Shown: positions 23,913-31,858 of the stretch, one piece after another
Position numbering within the stretch: the stretch's first letter is position 1
How the letters are laid out: the number at the start of each line of letters is the position of its first letter
Program-made: the position numbers and the translations under genes
Notes under the pieces: model-generated
What the model was told of the DNA's origin: nothing
What the model saw: only the letters and a program-made list of their open reading frames with translations
The model's database searches: none
NCBI GenBank assembly: GCA_003159355.1
Contig: PLPA01000191.1
Span: forward strand, 1-36,621
Direction: 5' to 3'
Source: Acidobacteriaceae bacterium
GTDB lineage: Bacteria > Acidobacteriota > Terriglobia > Terriglobales > Acidobacteriaceae
DNA length: 36,621 nt

Positions 23913-24629
23913 ATGGGATCGTTATTGGAAATCGTGGACTTGGAAAAACGGTTTGAGTTGCACATCCTCAATGAGAAAGAGATCGATGCTCTGCATGATG
24001 TCTCCTTCGATGTGAAAGAGGGAGAAATCCTCGCACTGACCGGCAAGTCAGGCTCGGGTAAGTCGACTCTGATGAAGTGCATCTATCGGACTTATCTTAC
24101 AACCAGTGGCCGGATGATTTATCGCGATGGACAGGGCGCGGTGATTGATCTGGCATCCGCAACCGAGCATGAGGTTCTGCGGATTCGCAGGACAGAGATG
24201 ACGTATTGCTCACAATTTCTTCAAGTCATTCCGCGCGTGCCGGCAATCGATGTGGTCGCCTCCGGCTTGGTAGCGCGTGGGCGGTCGATCGAAGAAGCGC
24301 GGCGCGCTACCAGCGTATGTTTTGAACGTCTGAGTCTGCCTGCGGAACTCTGGGATGCCTATCCGTCGGTCTTCAGCGGAGGAGAACAGCAGCGCGTGAA
24401 CATTGCCCGCGCCATGATCTCGCGCCCCCGCTTCCTGCTGGTAGATGAACCGACGGCCTCTCTGGACATCACCACGAAGGATGCGGTGATCGATATGCTG
24501 CTCGAACTCAAGCTGGCCGGCACGTCGATCATCCTGATTTCCCACGACGAGCATACATTGCGAAGGATGTCTGACCGTTCGCTGCATCTGGAGAACGGGC
24601 GTCTCAAAGAAGCAGTTGTCTACGCATAA
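23913..24629 (+). CDS. phnL: C-P lyase ATP-binding subunit PhnL
   Basis: The 238-residue ATPase has Walker A GKSGSGKS (44-51), signature FSGGEQQ (154-160), Walker B FLLVDE (174-179) and switch His211. The segment YCSQFLQVIPRVPAIDVVA is characteristic of PhnL, whose Q-loop is followed by a similar VIPR. PhnL takes part with PhnG, H and I in making the ribose-triphosphonate intermediate and can stack on PhnK as a second ATPase. AAGAGGACAAG precedes the ATG at 23913; a GTG at 23874 is an unlikely alternative. Confidence 0.92.
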   Translation: MGSLLEIVDLEKRFELHILNEKEIDALHDVSFDVKEGEILALTGKSGSGKSTLMKCIYRTYLTTSGRMIYRDGQGAVIDLASATEHEVLRIRRTEMTYCSQFLQVIPRVPAIDVVASGLVARGRSIEEARRATSVCFERLSLPAELWDAYPSVFSGGEQQRVNIARAMISRPRFLLVDEPTASLDITTKDAVIDMLLELKLAGTSIILISHDEHTLRRMSDRSLHLENGRLKEAVVYA

Positions 24630-24638
24630 AGGAGAATC

Positions 24639-25571
24639 ATGAAACGCCTGTGGATCTGCTTTGTTGTACTTATTTCGGGAGTCATATTCATTTCTCTGAA
24701 TGGCTGCAAGGCAAGCCATGCTAGTGACGGAAGACCGACGGTTTTGCGTTACGCGTTTATGCCTCAGGTTGAACAGTTAGAGGGTGGTAACCTGCGCACC
24801 GAGCTGATGCGCAATTATCTTCAGAATCAGCTTCATATGCCGGTTGAGATTGTGAAATTGGAAGGATACGCCTCAACCATTGAAGCCATGCGCGCCGAGA
24901 AAATAGATATGTTCTCCGGCAGTTCGCTGACCTATCTCATTGCGGCGCAAAAGGCTGGCGCGGAAGCGATTGCCGCGCGTGGCTTCCCGGACGGCACGCT
25001 GGGCGGATACCGGTCGGTGATCGCGGTGCCCAAAGACAGTCCGATTCACTCCATGCAGGATCTGAAGGCGCACGCCAAGGATACCGTCTTCGCATTTGCC
25101 GAGCCGGCTTCCACCTCTGGATATCTGTACCCTCGCGTTGGACTGCTTGATGCGGGCATCGATCCGGAAAAAGACTTCAAGAAGGTGGTCTTCGCGGGCA
25201 ATCATATCGCCACGATTATGACAGTCAAGTCAGGCAAGGTGGGCGCGGCAGGCTTCATGCTGGGTTACATGACTCGGCTCATCGAAAAACATAAGTTGGC
25301 ACCGGACGATGTGCGCGTGATCTGGACCTCTGATCTGATTCCAAACGGCCCCTACGCAGTTCGTAAAGGTTTGCCCGATCAACTGAAGAAGGATATTCAG
25401 GCTGCGTTGATTGCCATGCCGACCAAAGCCCCGGATGCCTGGGCCAATATCAACAGCTTGTTCCGCACGCCGGCCAGCGGGACTGTGCTTATTCCTGTCA
25501 ACGATGCGACGTATGACGGCTTGAGAAAGTATGCGTCGCAGGTCAAAGACTTTAACTTTGCTGAAAAGTAG
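24639..25571 (+). CDS. phnD: Phosphonate ABC transporter substrate-binding lipoprotein
   Basis: The 310-residue protein has a lipoprotein signal ending in LNGC (lipobox 20-23, lipidated Cys23), so it is anchored in the periplasm. The mature part is a PhnD-type type-II binding protein: YAFMPQVEQLEGGNLRTEL, MRAEKIDMFSGSSLTYLIAA, GGYRSVIAVPKDSP and the phosphonate-contacting loop FAFAEPASTSGYLYPRVGL. PhnD binds phosphonates and delivers them to PhnE. A GGAGA ribosome-binding site lies 9 bp after phnL. The binding spectrum cannot be read from the sequence; phosphite or phosphate binding is possible in this family. Confidence 0.93.
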   Translation: MKRLWICFVVLISGVIFISLNGCKASHASDGRPTVLRYAFMPQVEQLEGGNLRTELMRNYLQNQLHMPVEIVKLEGYASTIEAMRAEKIDMFSGSSLTYLIAAQKAGAEAIAARGFPDGTLGGYRSVIAVPKDSPIHSMQDLKAHAKDTVFAFAEPASTSGYLYPRVGLLDAGIDPEKDFKKVVFAGNHIATIMTVKSGKVGAAGFMLGYMTRLIEKHKLAPDDVRVIWTSDLIPNGPYAVRKGLPDQLKKDIQAALIAMPTKAPDAWANINSLFRTPASGTVLIPVNDATYDGLRKYASQVKDFNFAEK

Positions 25572-25577
25572 GCTTCC

Positions 25578-26417
25578 ATGCTTCATGTATCGAACATTGT
25601 CGTACAACTTCCGAATGGCAAGCGCCTTGTGGATCAGGTGAATTTCACGGTTGGGCGCGGCGAGTTTGTCGGGATTCTCGGATCAAGCGGGGCGGGCAAA
25701 TCGATGACGCTGCGATGCATTGTTGGACTTACCCGGCCCAACGAAGGCGAGATCAGCATTACTGGATGCAACGGCAAAACCTATCGCACAACCAATGTCA
25801 AAGCGCAAGAGCTACGCAGGGCGCGGCGTCACATCGGCTTCATCTTTCAGGGATCGAATCTGGTCAAGCGGCTGACGGTATTGGAAAACGTGATGCTGGG
25901 CCGCCTGGGGCACATCAGTCCCGTTCGCAGTTGGCTGCTGGGCTTCAAGGATGCGGAGGCGCGCGAAGCGATGGTGGCGCTGGACCGCGTGAAAATGGCC
26001 CACTGCGCCGCACGAATGGCAGGTTCACTGAGCGGCGGCGAGATGCAGCGCGTAGCCATTGCGCGCGCCATCCATCAGCGCCCGCTGATCTACCTGGCCG
26101 ATGAGCCGATCTCCAGTGTCGATCCGAGGAACGCCGATGCGATCATGTCGATTCTGCAGCCTCTCTCGCACGAGACGCCGGTGATCGGCGCTTTCCACCA
26201 ACCGGCAGCCGTAGCCAAGTATTGCACGCGCGCCATCGGCATTCGCACGGGCAAGATCGTGTACGACGGTCCGGCACAAATCGCGCCTCGTCAGTTGGAG
26301 TACATCTATGGCGAGTCCGACGGTGATTCAGCGTCGCTAGTTTGGGAATCAGACGCGCAGCCGCCATTGTTCAACTCAGGTGTCGAGGCAGTTTTGCATG
26401 AAGGAGTGACCGTCTAG
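25578..26417 (+). CDS. phnC: Phosphonate ABC transporter ATP-binding protein
   Basis: The 279-residue ATPase has Walker A GSSGAGKS (35-42), Q-loop IFQGSNLVKRLTVLENV (typical of PhnC), signature LSGGEMQRVAIARAI, Walker B IYLADE and a switch-type His in GAFHQP. It powers uptake of phosphonate through the two PhnE permeases. A ~30-residue C-terminal extension beyond the usual end (…SLVWESDAQPPLFNSG…) is not recognised. It starts 6 bp after phnD, and its TAG stop shares one base with the GTG start of phnE. Confidence 0.93.
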   Translation: MLHVSNIVVQLPNGKRLVDQVNFTVGRGEFVGILGSSGAGKSMTLRCIVGLTRPNEGEISITGCNGKTYRTTNVKAQELRRARRHIGFIFQGSNLVKRLTVLENVMLGRLGHISPVRSWLLGFKDAEAREAMVALDRVKMAHCAARMAGSLSGGEMQRVAIARAIHQRPLIYLADEPISSVDPRNADAIMSILQPLSHETPVIGAFHQPAAVAKYCTRAIGIRTGKIVYDGPAQIAPRQLEYIYGESDGDSASLVWESDAQPPLFNSGVEAVLHEGVTV

Positions 26418-27286
26418 TGGGTTCATCGAGCAAAGAGTTCTTTCGGCAGGAGCCTCCGATCCTGGATTCCAAGTTCCTGGATTGGAAGTTTCTGGAGTGG
26501 AAGAAAAGTATCGCTGGCCAACGCGGTAAGCAGGCCGTGATTGCTCTGGTGCTTGTATTGCTGGTAGCCCTGACGGCGTGGCGCTGCAATGTCGATGTGC
26601 AATCGTTCATAACAGGCATCAATAAAGGCTTTCCATTGGTGGGCATGTTCTTCCCCCCCGAGTGGAGCGGGATGGCGGACATGCTGCAACCGCTCGGTGT
26701 AACAACTGTGATGGCGATGGCCGCCACAATTCTGGGGATGTGTCTGTCTCTTCCTTGCGCGCTGGCTGCGTCCTCGAACATCGCTCCACCTGTGGTGCGC
26801 CAGGTGATGCGAGCCTTCATCGCGCTGGAGCGCGGCTTGCCGGAGATTGTGCAGATGCTGCTGCTCATCGCCATCTTCGGCCTGGGCGCGGTTCCCGGCC
26901 TGGTTGCGCTCTCCTTCAGCAGCATTGGCATGTTAGCCAAGCTGCTGGCCGACGCCATTGAGGAGATTGAACCGCAGATGCTCGAAGCGGTGGCGGGAAC
27001 CGGCGCCACTCGCTCACAGGTGATCCGCTATGCGGTCATTCCCCAGATTCTTCCCGCTCTCTTTGCCAATGGGTTGTTTCGCTTTGAATTCAACGTGCGC
27101 GCGGGCGTGATCCTGGGGGCCATCGGGGCGGGTGGGATCGGATATGTGATGATGACCGCGATGAATTCCATGGACTATCAAAAGGCCTGTATGGCCACGC
27201 TGCTGACGCTGACTCTGGTCTTCTTCTCGGAGCGCATCTCCGATTTCTGCCGGACTCGCATTCTGGATGGAGGAACGCCGCGATGA
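26417..27286 (+). CDS. phnE: Phosphonate ABC transporter permease PhnE, copy 1
   Basis: The 289-residue membrane protein has about six helices, the permease coupling motif EAVAGTGATRSQVIRYAVIPQ and the PhnE hallmark FEFNVRAGVILGAIGAGGIGY. It starts with GTG overlapping the phnC stop, with GGAG 10 nt upstream. The N-terminal ~30 residues before the first helix are unusual, with a short repeat (DSKFLDWKFLEWKKS) made by near-tandem 15-bp units in the DNA. It pairs with the second PhnE to form the inner-membrane channel. Confidence 0.92.
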   Translation: MGSSSKEFFRQEPPILDSKFLDWKFLEWKKSIAGQRGKQAVIALVLVLLVALTAWRCNVDVQSFITGINKGFPLVGMFFPPEWSGMADMLQPLGVTTVMAMAATILGMCLSLPCALAASSNIAPPVVRQVMRAFIALERGLPEIVQMLLLIAIFGLGAVPGLVALSFSSIGMLAKLLADAIEEIEPQMLEAVAGTGATRSQVIRYAVIPQILPALFANGLFRFEFNVRAGVILGAIGAGGIGYVMMTAMNSMDYQKACMATLLTLTLVFFSERISDFCRTRILDGGTPR

Positions 27287-28107
27287 ATATCGAAGTGCCG
27301 GCCGGAGCGCTGCCCTCGCGAAAATTCCGCATGACGATTCTTTATCTGGCGGCGACCGCAGCAGCGATCTGCCTTCTGTTTACCTATCTGGACATGAGCC
27401 CTTCCAGCTTCGTCGTCGATTTTCGCTTCATCGTAGACCTGGTGCAGCAGATGTTTCCGCCTAACATCGCCCTCTTCTGGACCAAGAAAACGATATTCCT
27501 TTCGTTGATCGATACTCTCTCGATGGCCTTTCTGGGCACCGTCTGCGGCGGCGGCATCGCGTTGTTCCTGGCCTTCTTTGCTGCAACGAATACGACGCCG
27601 CACCCATTGGTGAGGCTTGCCGTGCGCACCTTGCTGGCCATGGAGCGCTCGATTCCGCAACTGATTGTCATTCTTGTGTTGTTGATTACCGTCGGCATCG
27701 GACCATTTGCGGGAGTGCTGACTCTGGTCATAGGATCGGTGGGAATGTACAGCAAATTCTTCGCCGACTCCATCGAACAAGCCGACAAAAACACGATGGA
27801 ATCAGTCGAGAGCTTGGGCAGTACGCGACTGCAGACCATTCGCTATGCCGTGTTGCCGCAGGTGATGCCGTCCTTCGTCGCCAATCTCTTCTACGCCTTC
27901 GATTACAACCTTCGCGCCGCCATTCCACTGGGCGTCTTCGGCGGTGGGGGCATCGGCTTCGAGCTGGCCTTTGCCAACGGCCTGCTGCATTACAAGGACG
28001 TGTTGGCATACACCATTCTGATCGTGGTGATGATTACGGCCATGGAACGCATCTCCGACTGGGTGCGCCGCAGCATCATCACACAACCGCAGCTTATTAC
28101 AAAATGA
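27283..28107 (+). CDS. phnE: Phosphonate ABC transporter permease PhnE, copy 2
   Basis: The 274-residue permease overlaps the first phnE by 4 bp. It has the coupling loop ESVESLGSTRLQTIRYAVLPQ and FDYNLRAAIPLGVFGGGGIGFEL, the PhnE-type late motif. Two different PhnE subunits suggest a heterodimeric channel, as found in several bacteria where phnE is split into phnE1/E2. It is followed 30 bp later by phnM3. Confidence 0.92.
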   Translation: MNIEVPAGALPSRKFRMTILYLAATAAAICLLFTYLDMSPSSFVVDFRFIVDLVQQMFPPNIALFWTKKTIFLSLIDTLSMAFLGTVCGGGIALFLAFFAATNTTPHPLVRLAVRTLLAMERSIPQLIVILVLLITVGIGPFAGVLTLVIGSVGMYSKFFADSIEQADKNTMESVESLGSTRLQTIRYAVLPQVMPSFVANLFYAFDYNLRAAIPLGVFGGGGIGFELAFANGLLHYKDVLAYTILIVVMITAMERISDWVRRSIITQPQLITK

Positions 28108-28137
28108 CCGAACGAAGAACAGGGAGACTGAAGAGTG

Positions 28138-29346
28138 ATGATCGAGACAATTTTGACCAATGCCCGCATTGTTTGCCCCGATTGTGAGGTGAACGGGACG
28201 CTTGTTATCGAGGATGAATGCATCGTCGATATTCTTCCCCACAACCTTCCCGACGGAATCGATCTGCACGGCGCGATCCTCATCCCCGGCATTATCGATA
28301 TCCACACCGACTACCTGGAGCGCGAGATCAGCCCGCGTCCGAGCGCCAAGATTCCGCTTGAGCTGGCCCTGCACGTCATGGATCTGCGCGCCCTCAGTTG
28401 CGGCCTTACCACCGTGTCTACCGCCGCGCGCATCTCGGAAGAACGAGTCGGCGAGATGGGGTCATGGCGCGGAGACGGTCTGGCGCTGGCCAAGCAATTC
28501 GACGAGTTGATTCCGCAGATGCGCGCGAGGCACCGCATTCACCTGCGCTGGAGCCCCAACTTTGAACCGGTCGATGACATTCTCGATCAGTTGCTCCAAC
28601 TGAAGAGCGTCGCCAATCTTGTCTTCAACGACGATATGCCCGGCCAGCGCCAGTTCCGCGACATTGAGGCAATGTTAAAGCAGCACTCCACTCGCCAGGG
28701 AATCTCGATCGAGGCGGCGCGGCAGCGTATGCAAGAGCGCATAGAGAAGGCCGGCAAAGTGAACAACCGCATGGCGGTCAAGGCGCGTGTGGCTGGCAGA
28801 ATTCCTCTCGGAAGTCATGACGACACCACGGTCGAGCACGTGATTGAAGCATTCGAGTCGGGAGCCACTCTGAGCGAAATGCCTTGCTCCATCGAGGCCG
28901 CGCGCAAAGCGAAAGAACTTGGGATGATGGTCTGCATGGGCGCGCCCAACTACTATCGCGGCGGCTCGCACTGCGGAAATCTTTCTTGCCACGATGCGAT
29001 GGCGGAAAACCTGGTGGACATCATTTGCAGCGACTATCATTTTCCGTCTATGCTGGCGTGCGCCATTCGCATGGTGGAAGAAGGCATGACGCTTCCCGCG
29101 GCCATCAATCTGTTTACTCTGAATCCAGCAACGCACCTGGGGTTTGGCGACACTACCGGCAGCATCGAATTGGGCAAGCAGGCGGACCTGGTCGCCTTTC
29201 ATCCGCACAAGGGGTACGGTGATGTCGCCCGCGTCTGGGTCGGCGGCCAGGAACGCTATTCAGCGCTCAAGAATCGTCCTTCGTCGCATCCAGGAATGAA
29301 AGAGTCGCTCCAGCCGGAAGAAGATGCCGTCCCCGCTGGCCAATAG
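28138..29346 (+). CDS. phnM: PhnM-family amidohydrolase, divergent copy 3
   Basis: The 402-residue protein is a third PhnM-type amidohydrolase but differs from copies 1 and 2: the metal motif is IDIHTDYLERE instead of VDLHTDN, the loop is FNDDMPGQRQFRD instead of MDHTPGQRQ, and it has PNYYRGGSHCGNLSCHDA and SDYHFPSMLA. Both SHDDTTVEHV and a late SDY are kept, so metal binding is likely. This version closes the phnG-E operon and may be the main diphosphatase, with copies 1 and 2 acting on other intermediates, or the reverse. A GTG at 28135 is an alternative start. The tail of ~25 residues is low-complexity. Confidence 0.9.
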   Translation: MIETILTNARIVCPDCEVNGTLVIEDECIVDILPHNLPDGIDLHGAILIPGIIDIHTDYLEREISPRPSAKIPLELALHVMDLRALSCGLTTVSTAARISEERVGEMGSWRGDGLALAKQFDELIPQMRARHRIHLRWSPNFEPVDDILDQLLQLKSVANLVFNDDMPGQRQFRDIEAMLKQHSTRQGISIEAARQRMQERIEKAGKVNNRMAVKARVAGRIPLGSHDDTTVEHVIEAFESGATLSEMPCSIEAARKAKELGMMVCMGAPNYYRGGSHCGNLSCHDAMAENLVDIICSDYHFPSMLACAIRMVEEGMTLPAAINLFTLNPATHLGFGDTTGSIELGKQADLVAFHPHKGYGDVARVWVGGQERYSALKNRPSSHPGMKESLQPEEDAVPAGQ

Positions 29347-29370
29347 CAGCCGGCGCTGTCTAGGCATTAG

Positions 29371-29802
29371 AGGATTCGCCTTTCCATCGCGCGGGCACTG
29401 CTTGCCAAGCCCCGCATCCTTATCCTCGACAAGGCCACAAATTCGCTCGACTCCGAGTCCGAAGCCATGATTCAGGACGGGCTGAACAAGCTGATGCGCA
29501 GGCGCACCATCTTTGTCATTGCTCATCGTCTCACAACGATTCGCCGCGCCGACCAGATTCTGGTTATCGAGGAAGGACGCATCATCGAACGCGGCAATCA
29601 CCGGCATCTCTATGCGCTCGGTGGCCGCTACTATGACCTCTATACCCGCCAGCACGGCCTCGAAACCAATCTCTTTCTCGCGCCAGGCGAGGGAGATGAC
29701 GAGGCAGATCGCAATCCAGACGAGAGAGTTGAAGCTGACTCGCCGGCAGAGGACGAACTGGTGCCAGTGATGATGAGCGGAACCAGGTCCGGTGCCCCCT
29801 GA
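29371..29802 (+). pseudogene. ABC exporter, C-terminal fragment
   Basis: After an in-frame stop at 29368 the sequence reads RIRLSIARALLAKPRILILDKATNSLDSESEAMI, then IFVIAHRLTTIRRADQILVIEEGRIIERGNH. This is the end of an exporter ATPase from just after the signature motif to the C-terminus. The Walker B Glu is Lys (ILDKAT), so the site would be dead even if expressed. The membrane domain, Walker A and signature are absent, and no start signal is seen. It is the leftover of a larger gene at the right border of the phn block, followed by a ~30-residue acidic tail. Confidence 0.82.
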
Positions 29803-29917
29803 AATGAAAGCTCTGGAGGAGGTCAAAATCCCGATGGCAGGGTGTGTTCCATGCGTGGGCCGCCCGGCGAAATCTGTACCCGCGGATGTGAGACAAACTG
29901 ATATGAGAGGAGCAGAG

Positions 29918-30796
29918 ATGGCGCGTGCGGCGGTAGTGGGAGTGGGGGCGATCGGCGGGGTGCTGGCGGCGTTGCTTGATTCGACGGCACGGCATGAGAT
30001 TACCTTGTGTACGCGGCGGCCGTTGAAGGAGTTGACGGTGAAGACGCCGGATGGCGTGGTGAGGGTGAAGACTCGGAATTTGACCGACCCTGCACAGGCA
30101 GAAGCTGTTGACTGGGTGCTGGTAGCGAGCAAGGCGTACGACGCGGAGAGCACCGCGCAGTGGCTGCCAGGACTTACGGCGGATGGCGCGCCGGTGGCGG
30201 TGGCGCAGAACGGAGTGGAGCACCGGGAACGGTTTGCGCCGTGGGTGAAGCAGGAACAGCTTGTGCCCGTGGTGGTGCATATTTCCGTGGACCGGCAGGC
30301 AGATGGAACCATCTGGCAGCGCGGGCCGGCGCGGCTGACGGTGGAAGAGGGGCGGCTGGGACGGGAGTTTGCGGAGTTGTTCAGGGGGAGCAATTCGGAG
30401 GTTGTTGTTACGGAAGACTTCAAGACGGCGCTGTGGCGGAAGTTATGTGGGAACTCAACGGGGACGCTTTCCGTTCTGGCGAAGAAGCCGTTTTCGGCGT
30501 TCAAGCTGCGGGATGAGGCGCTGGCGCGGGTGGTGTTGGAGATGGCGCTCGAATGCGTGGCTGTGGGACGGGCGGAAGGCGCGCAATTGGATGACAGCAC
30601 CGCGCAACGCATAGCGGATGGAATCATGAGAGGAACTGGAGATCGAGCCAATTCGATGCTAGCGGACCGTCTCGCGGGTCGGCCGATGGAGATCGACGCG
30701 CGGAACGGGGTGATTGTTCGCCTGGGAGAAAGGCACGGTATTGCAACGCCCCTCAACCGCATGGCGGTAGCTCTGCTGCGGGCTGAGGGGTGTTGA
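29918..30796 (+). CDS. panE: 2-dehydropantoate 2-reductase (ketopantoate reductase family)
   Basis: The 292-residue protein begins with the NADP-binding loop GVGAIGG and has the middle motif VLVASKAYDAEST, AQNGVEHRE, and the active-site region ALWRKLCGNSTGTLSVL with the catalytic Lys. A C-terminal helix domain ends NGVIVRLGERHGIATPLNRM. PanE reduces ketopantoate to pantoate for CoA synthesis; some family members reduce other 2-keto acids. The ATG at 29918 has AGAGGA upstream; in-frame starts from 29792 would read into the pseudogene. Codons end in G far more often than in the neighbouring phn genes, hinting at a different origin. The stop overlaps a possible start of the next gene. Confidence 0.87.
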   Translation: MARAAVVGVGAIGGVLAALLDSTARHEITLCTRRPLKELTVKTPDGVVRVKTRNLTDPAQAEAVDWVLVASKAYDAESTAQWLPGLTADGAPVAVAQNGVEHRERFAPWVKQEQLVPVVVHISVDRQADGTIWQRGPARLTVEEGRLGREFAELFRGSNSEVVVTEDFKTALWRKLCGNSTGTLSVLAKKPFSAFKLRDEALARVVLEMALECVAVGRAEGAQLDDSTAQRIADGIMRGTGDRANSMLADRLAGRPMEIDARNGVIVRLGERHGIATPLNRMAVALLRAEGC

Positions 30797-30825
30797 AGAA
30801 AGAAGACGGGCGGGGATATAGAGGA

Positions 30826-31806
30826 ATGGTTGAATCTCAGCACACAGATCAGATTGGCTCCCGGTACATTCGCTTTGCAGAGAACGAAGCCCGCGGCCGC
30901 TCGCCGCTCTATGAGGAACTGGCTCTAGGTGTTGCAGGAGATCCATCGGTGCTTGAGTTTCTTGCCCAATTGCCCTACGCGAAGCAGCAACCTAACCTGC
31001 TGTTTGCGGCTGTACGCCACCTCTGTGACACTCCAAGGGACTGGGAAGACTTCCGCCGGTCGTTGGCGTCGCGGCCGGATGAAATCCGTGAAGTTATGTT
31101 GAAACGCCGCACACAAACCAATGAGCCTGCCCGATGCGCAACCTTGCTTCCATTGCTTGCGCTGCTTCCCCAGCCTTTGGCTCTTCTCGAAGTGGGAGCT
31201 TCTGCTGGTCTTTGCCTGATCCCGGATCGCTATTCCTACTGCTACAACGGCGTGGATGTGGAGCCGTCTTCGAACACGGACGCAGTGCCACCCAGATTCT
31301 CATGCACAACGAACCTCCAAACGCCGATCCCCAGGGCCAATGTCAAAATTGCATGGCGAATGGGCCTCGATCTCGAACCTGTCCGTGTCGAGAACGATGA
31401 ACAGGTTGCATGGCTGGATACTCTCGTCTGGCCTGGAGAAGAGAACCGCCTTGTTCTTCTGCGCCGAGCTTTGGACGTTGCTCGATGCGATCCTCCCATT
31501 GTCATTGAGGGAGACCTTCGAACGGATGTGCCACGCCTTGCGGCTCAGGCGGAAAAAGGCGCCACATTGGTCATCTTTCACAGCGCGGTTCTGGCCTACG
31601 TTTTGTCCGAGAAGGATCGAGCTGAATTTGCGCAGACGGTCGCTCACATTGGAGCAATTTGGATTGCCAACGAATCTCCCCGCCTCATTCCAGGTATCAC
31701 GGAACAGGCGTGTAACCAATGTTTACCGGGTGAGTTCTTGATCACCATGGATCGAAAGCCCATTGCCTGTAGCGATCCACATGGCAGGTCTCTGCGATGG
31801 TTGTGA
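30826..31806 (+). CDS. DUF2332 family protein
   Basis: The 326-residue protein matches the DUF2332 family: YIRFAENEARGRSPLYEELALGVAGDPSVLEFLAQLP and KQQPNLLFAAVRHLC at the N-terminus, a Rossmann-like LALLEVGASAGLCLIPDRYSY with a G-x-S-x-G-like turn, and VIEGDLRTDV followed by LVIFHSAVLAYV. No function is established for the family; the glycine-rich loop after a beta strand resembles methyltransferase folds, which is only a resemblance. It probably shares a transcript with panE. The start is uncertain: GTG at 30790 overlaps panE, while ATG at 30826 has AGAGGA directly against it. Confidence 0.82.
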   Translation: MVESQHTDQIGSRYIRFAENEARGRSPLYEELALGVAGDPSVLEFLAQLPYAKQQPNLLFAAVRHLCDTPRDWEDFRRSLASRPDEIREVMLKRRTQTNEPARCATLLPLLALLPQPLALLEVGASAGLCLIPDRYSYCYNGVDVEPSSNTDAVPPRFSCTTNLQTPIPRANVKIAWRMGLDLEPVRVENDEQVAWLDTLVWPGEENRLVLLRRALDVARCDPPIVIEGDLRTDVPRLAAQAEKGATLVIFHSAVLAYVLSEKDRAEFAQTVAHIGAIWIANESPRLIPGITEQACNQCLPGEFLITMDRKPIACSDPHGRSLRWL

Positions 31807-31858
31807 AACTCCGGCAAAGCTGTTTCCTGCGATCAGGGCATTGACCCGCTCCAGGACT

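Noticed and set aside
29260-30843. Long minus-strand ORF (527 codons) opposite panE and the ABC fragment
   Set aside because: Ser/Arg/Pro-rich shadow translation; the plus strand has panE with clear motifs.
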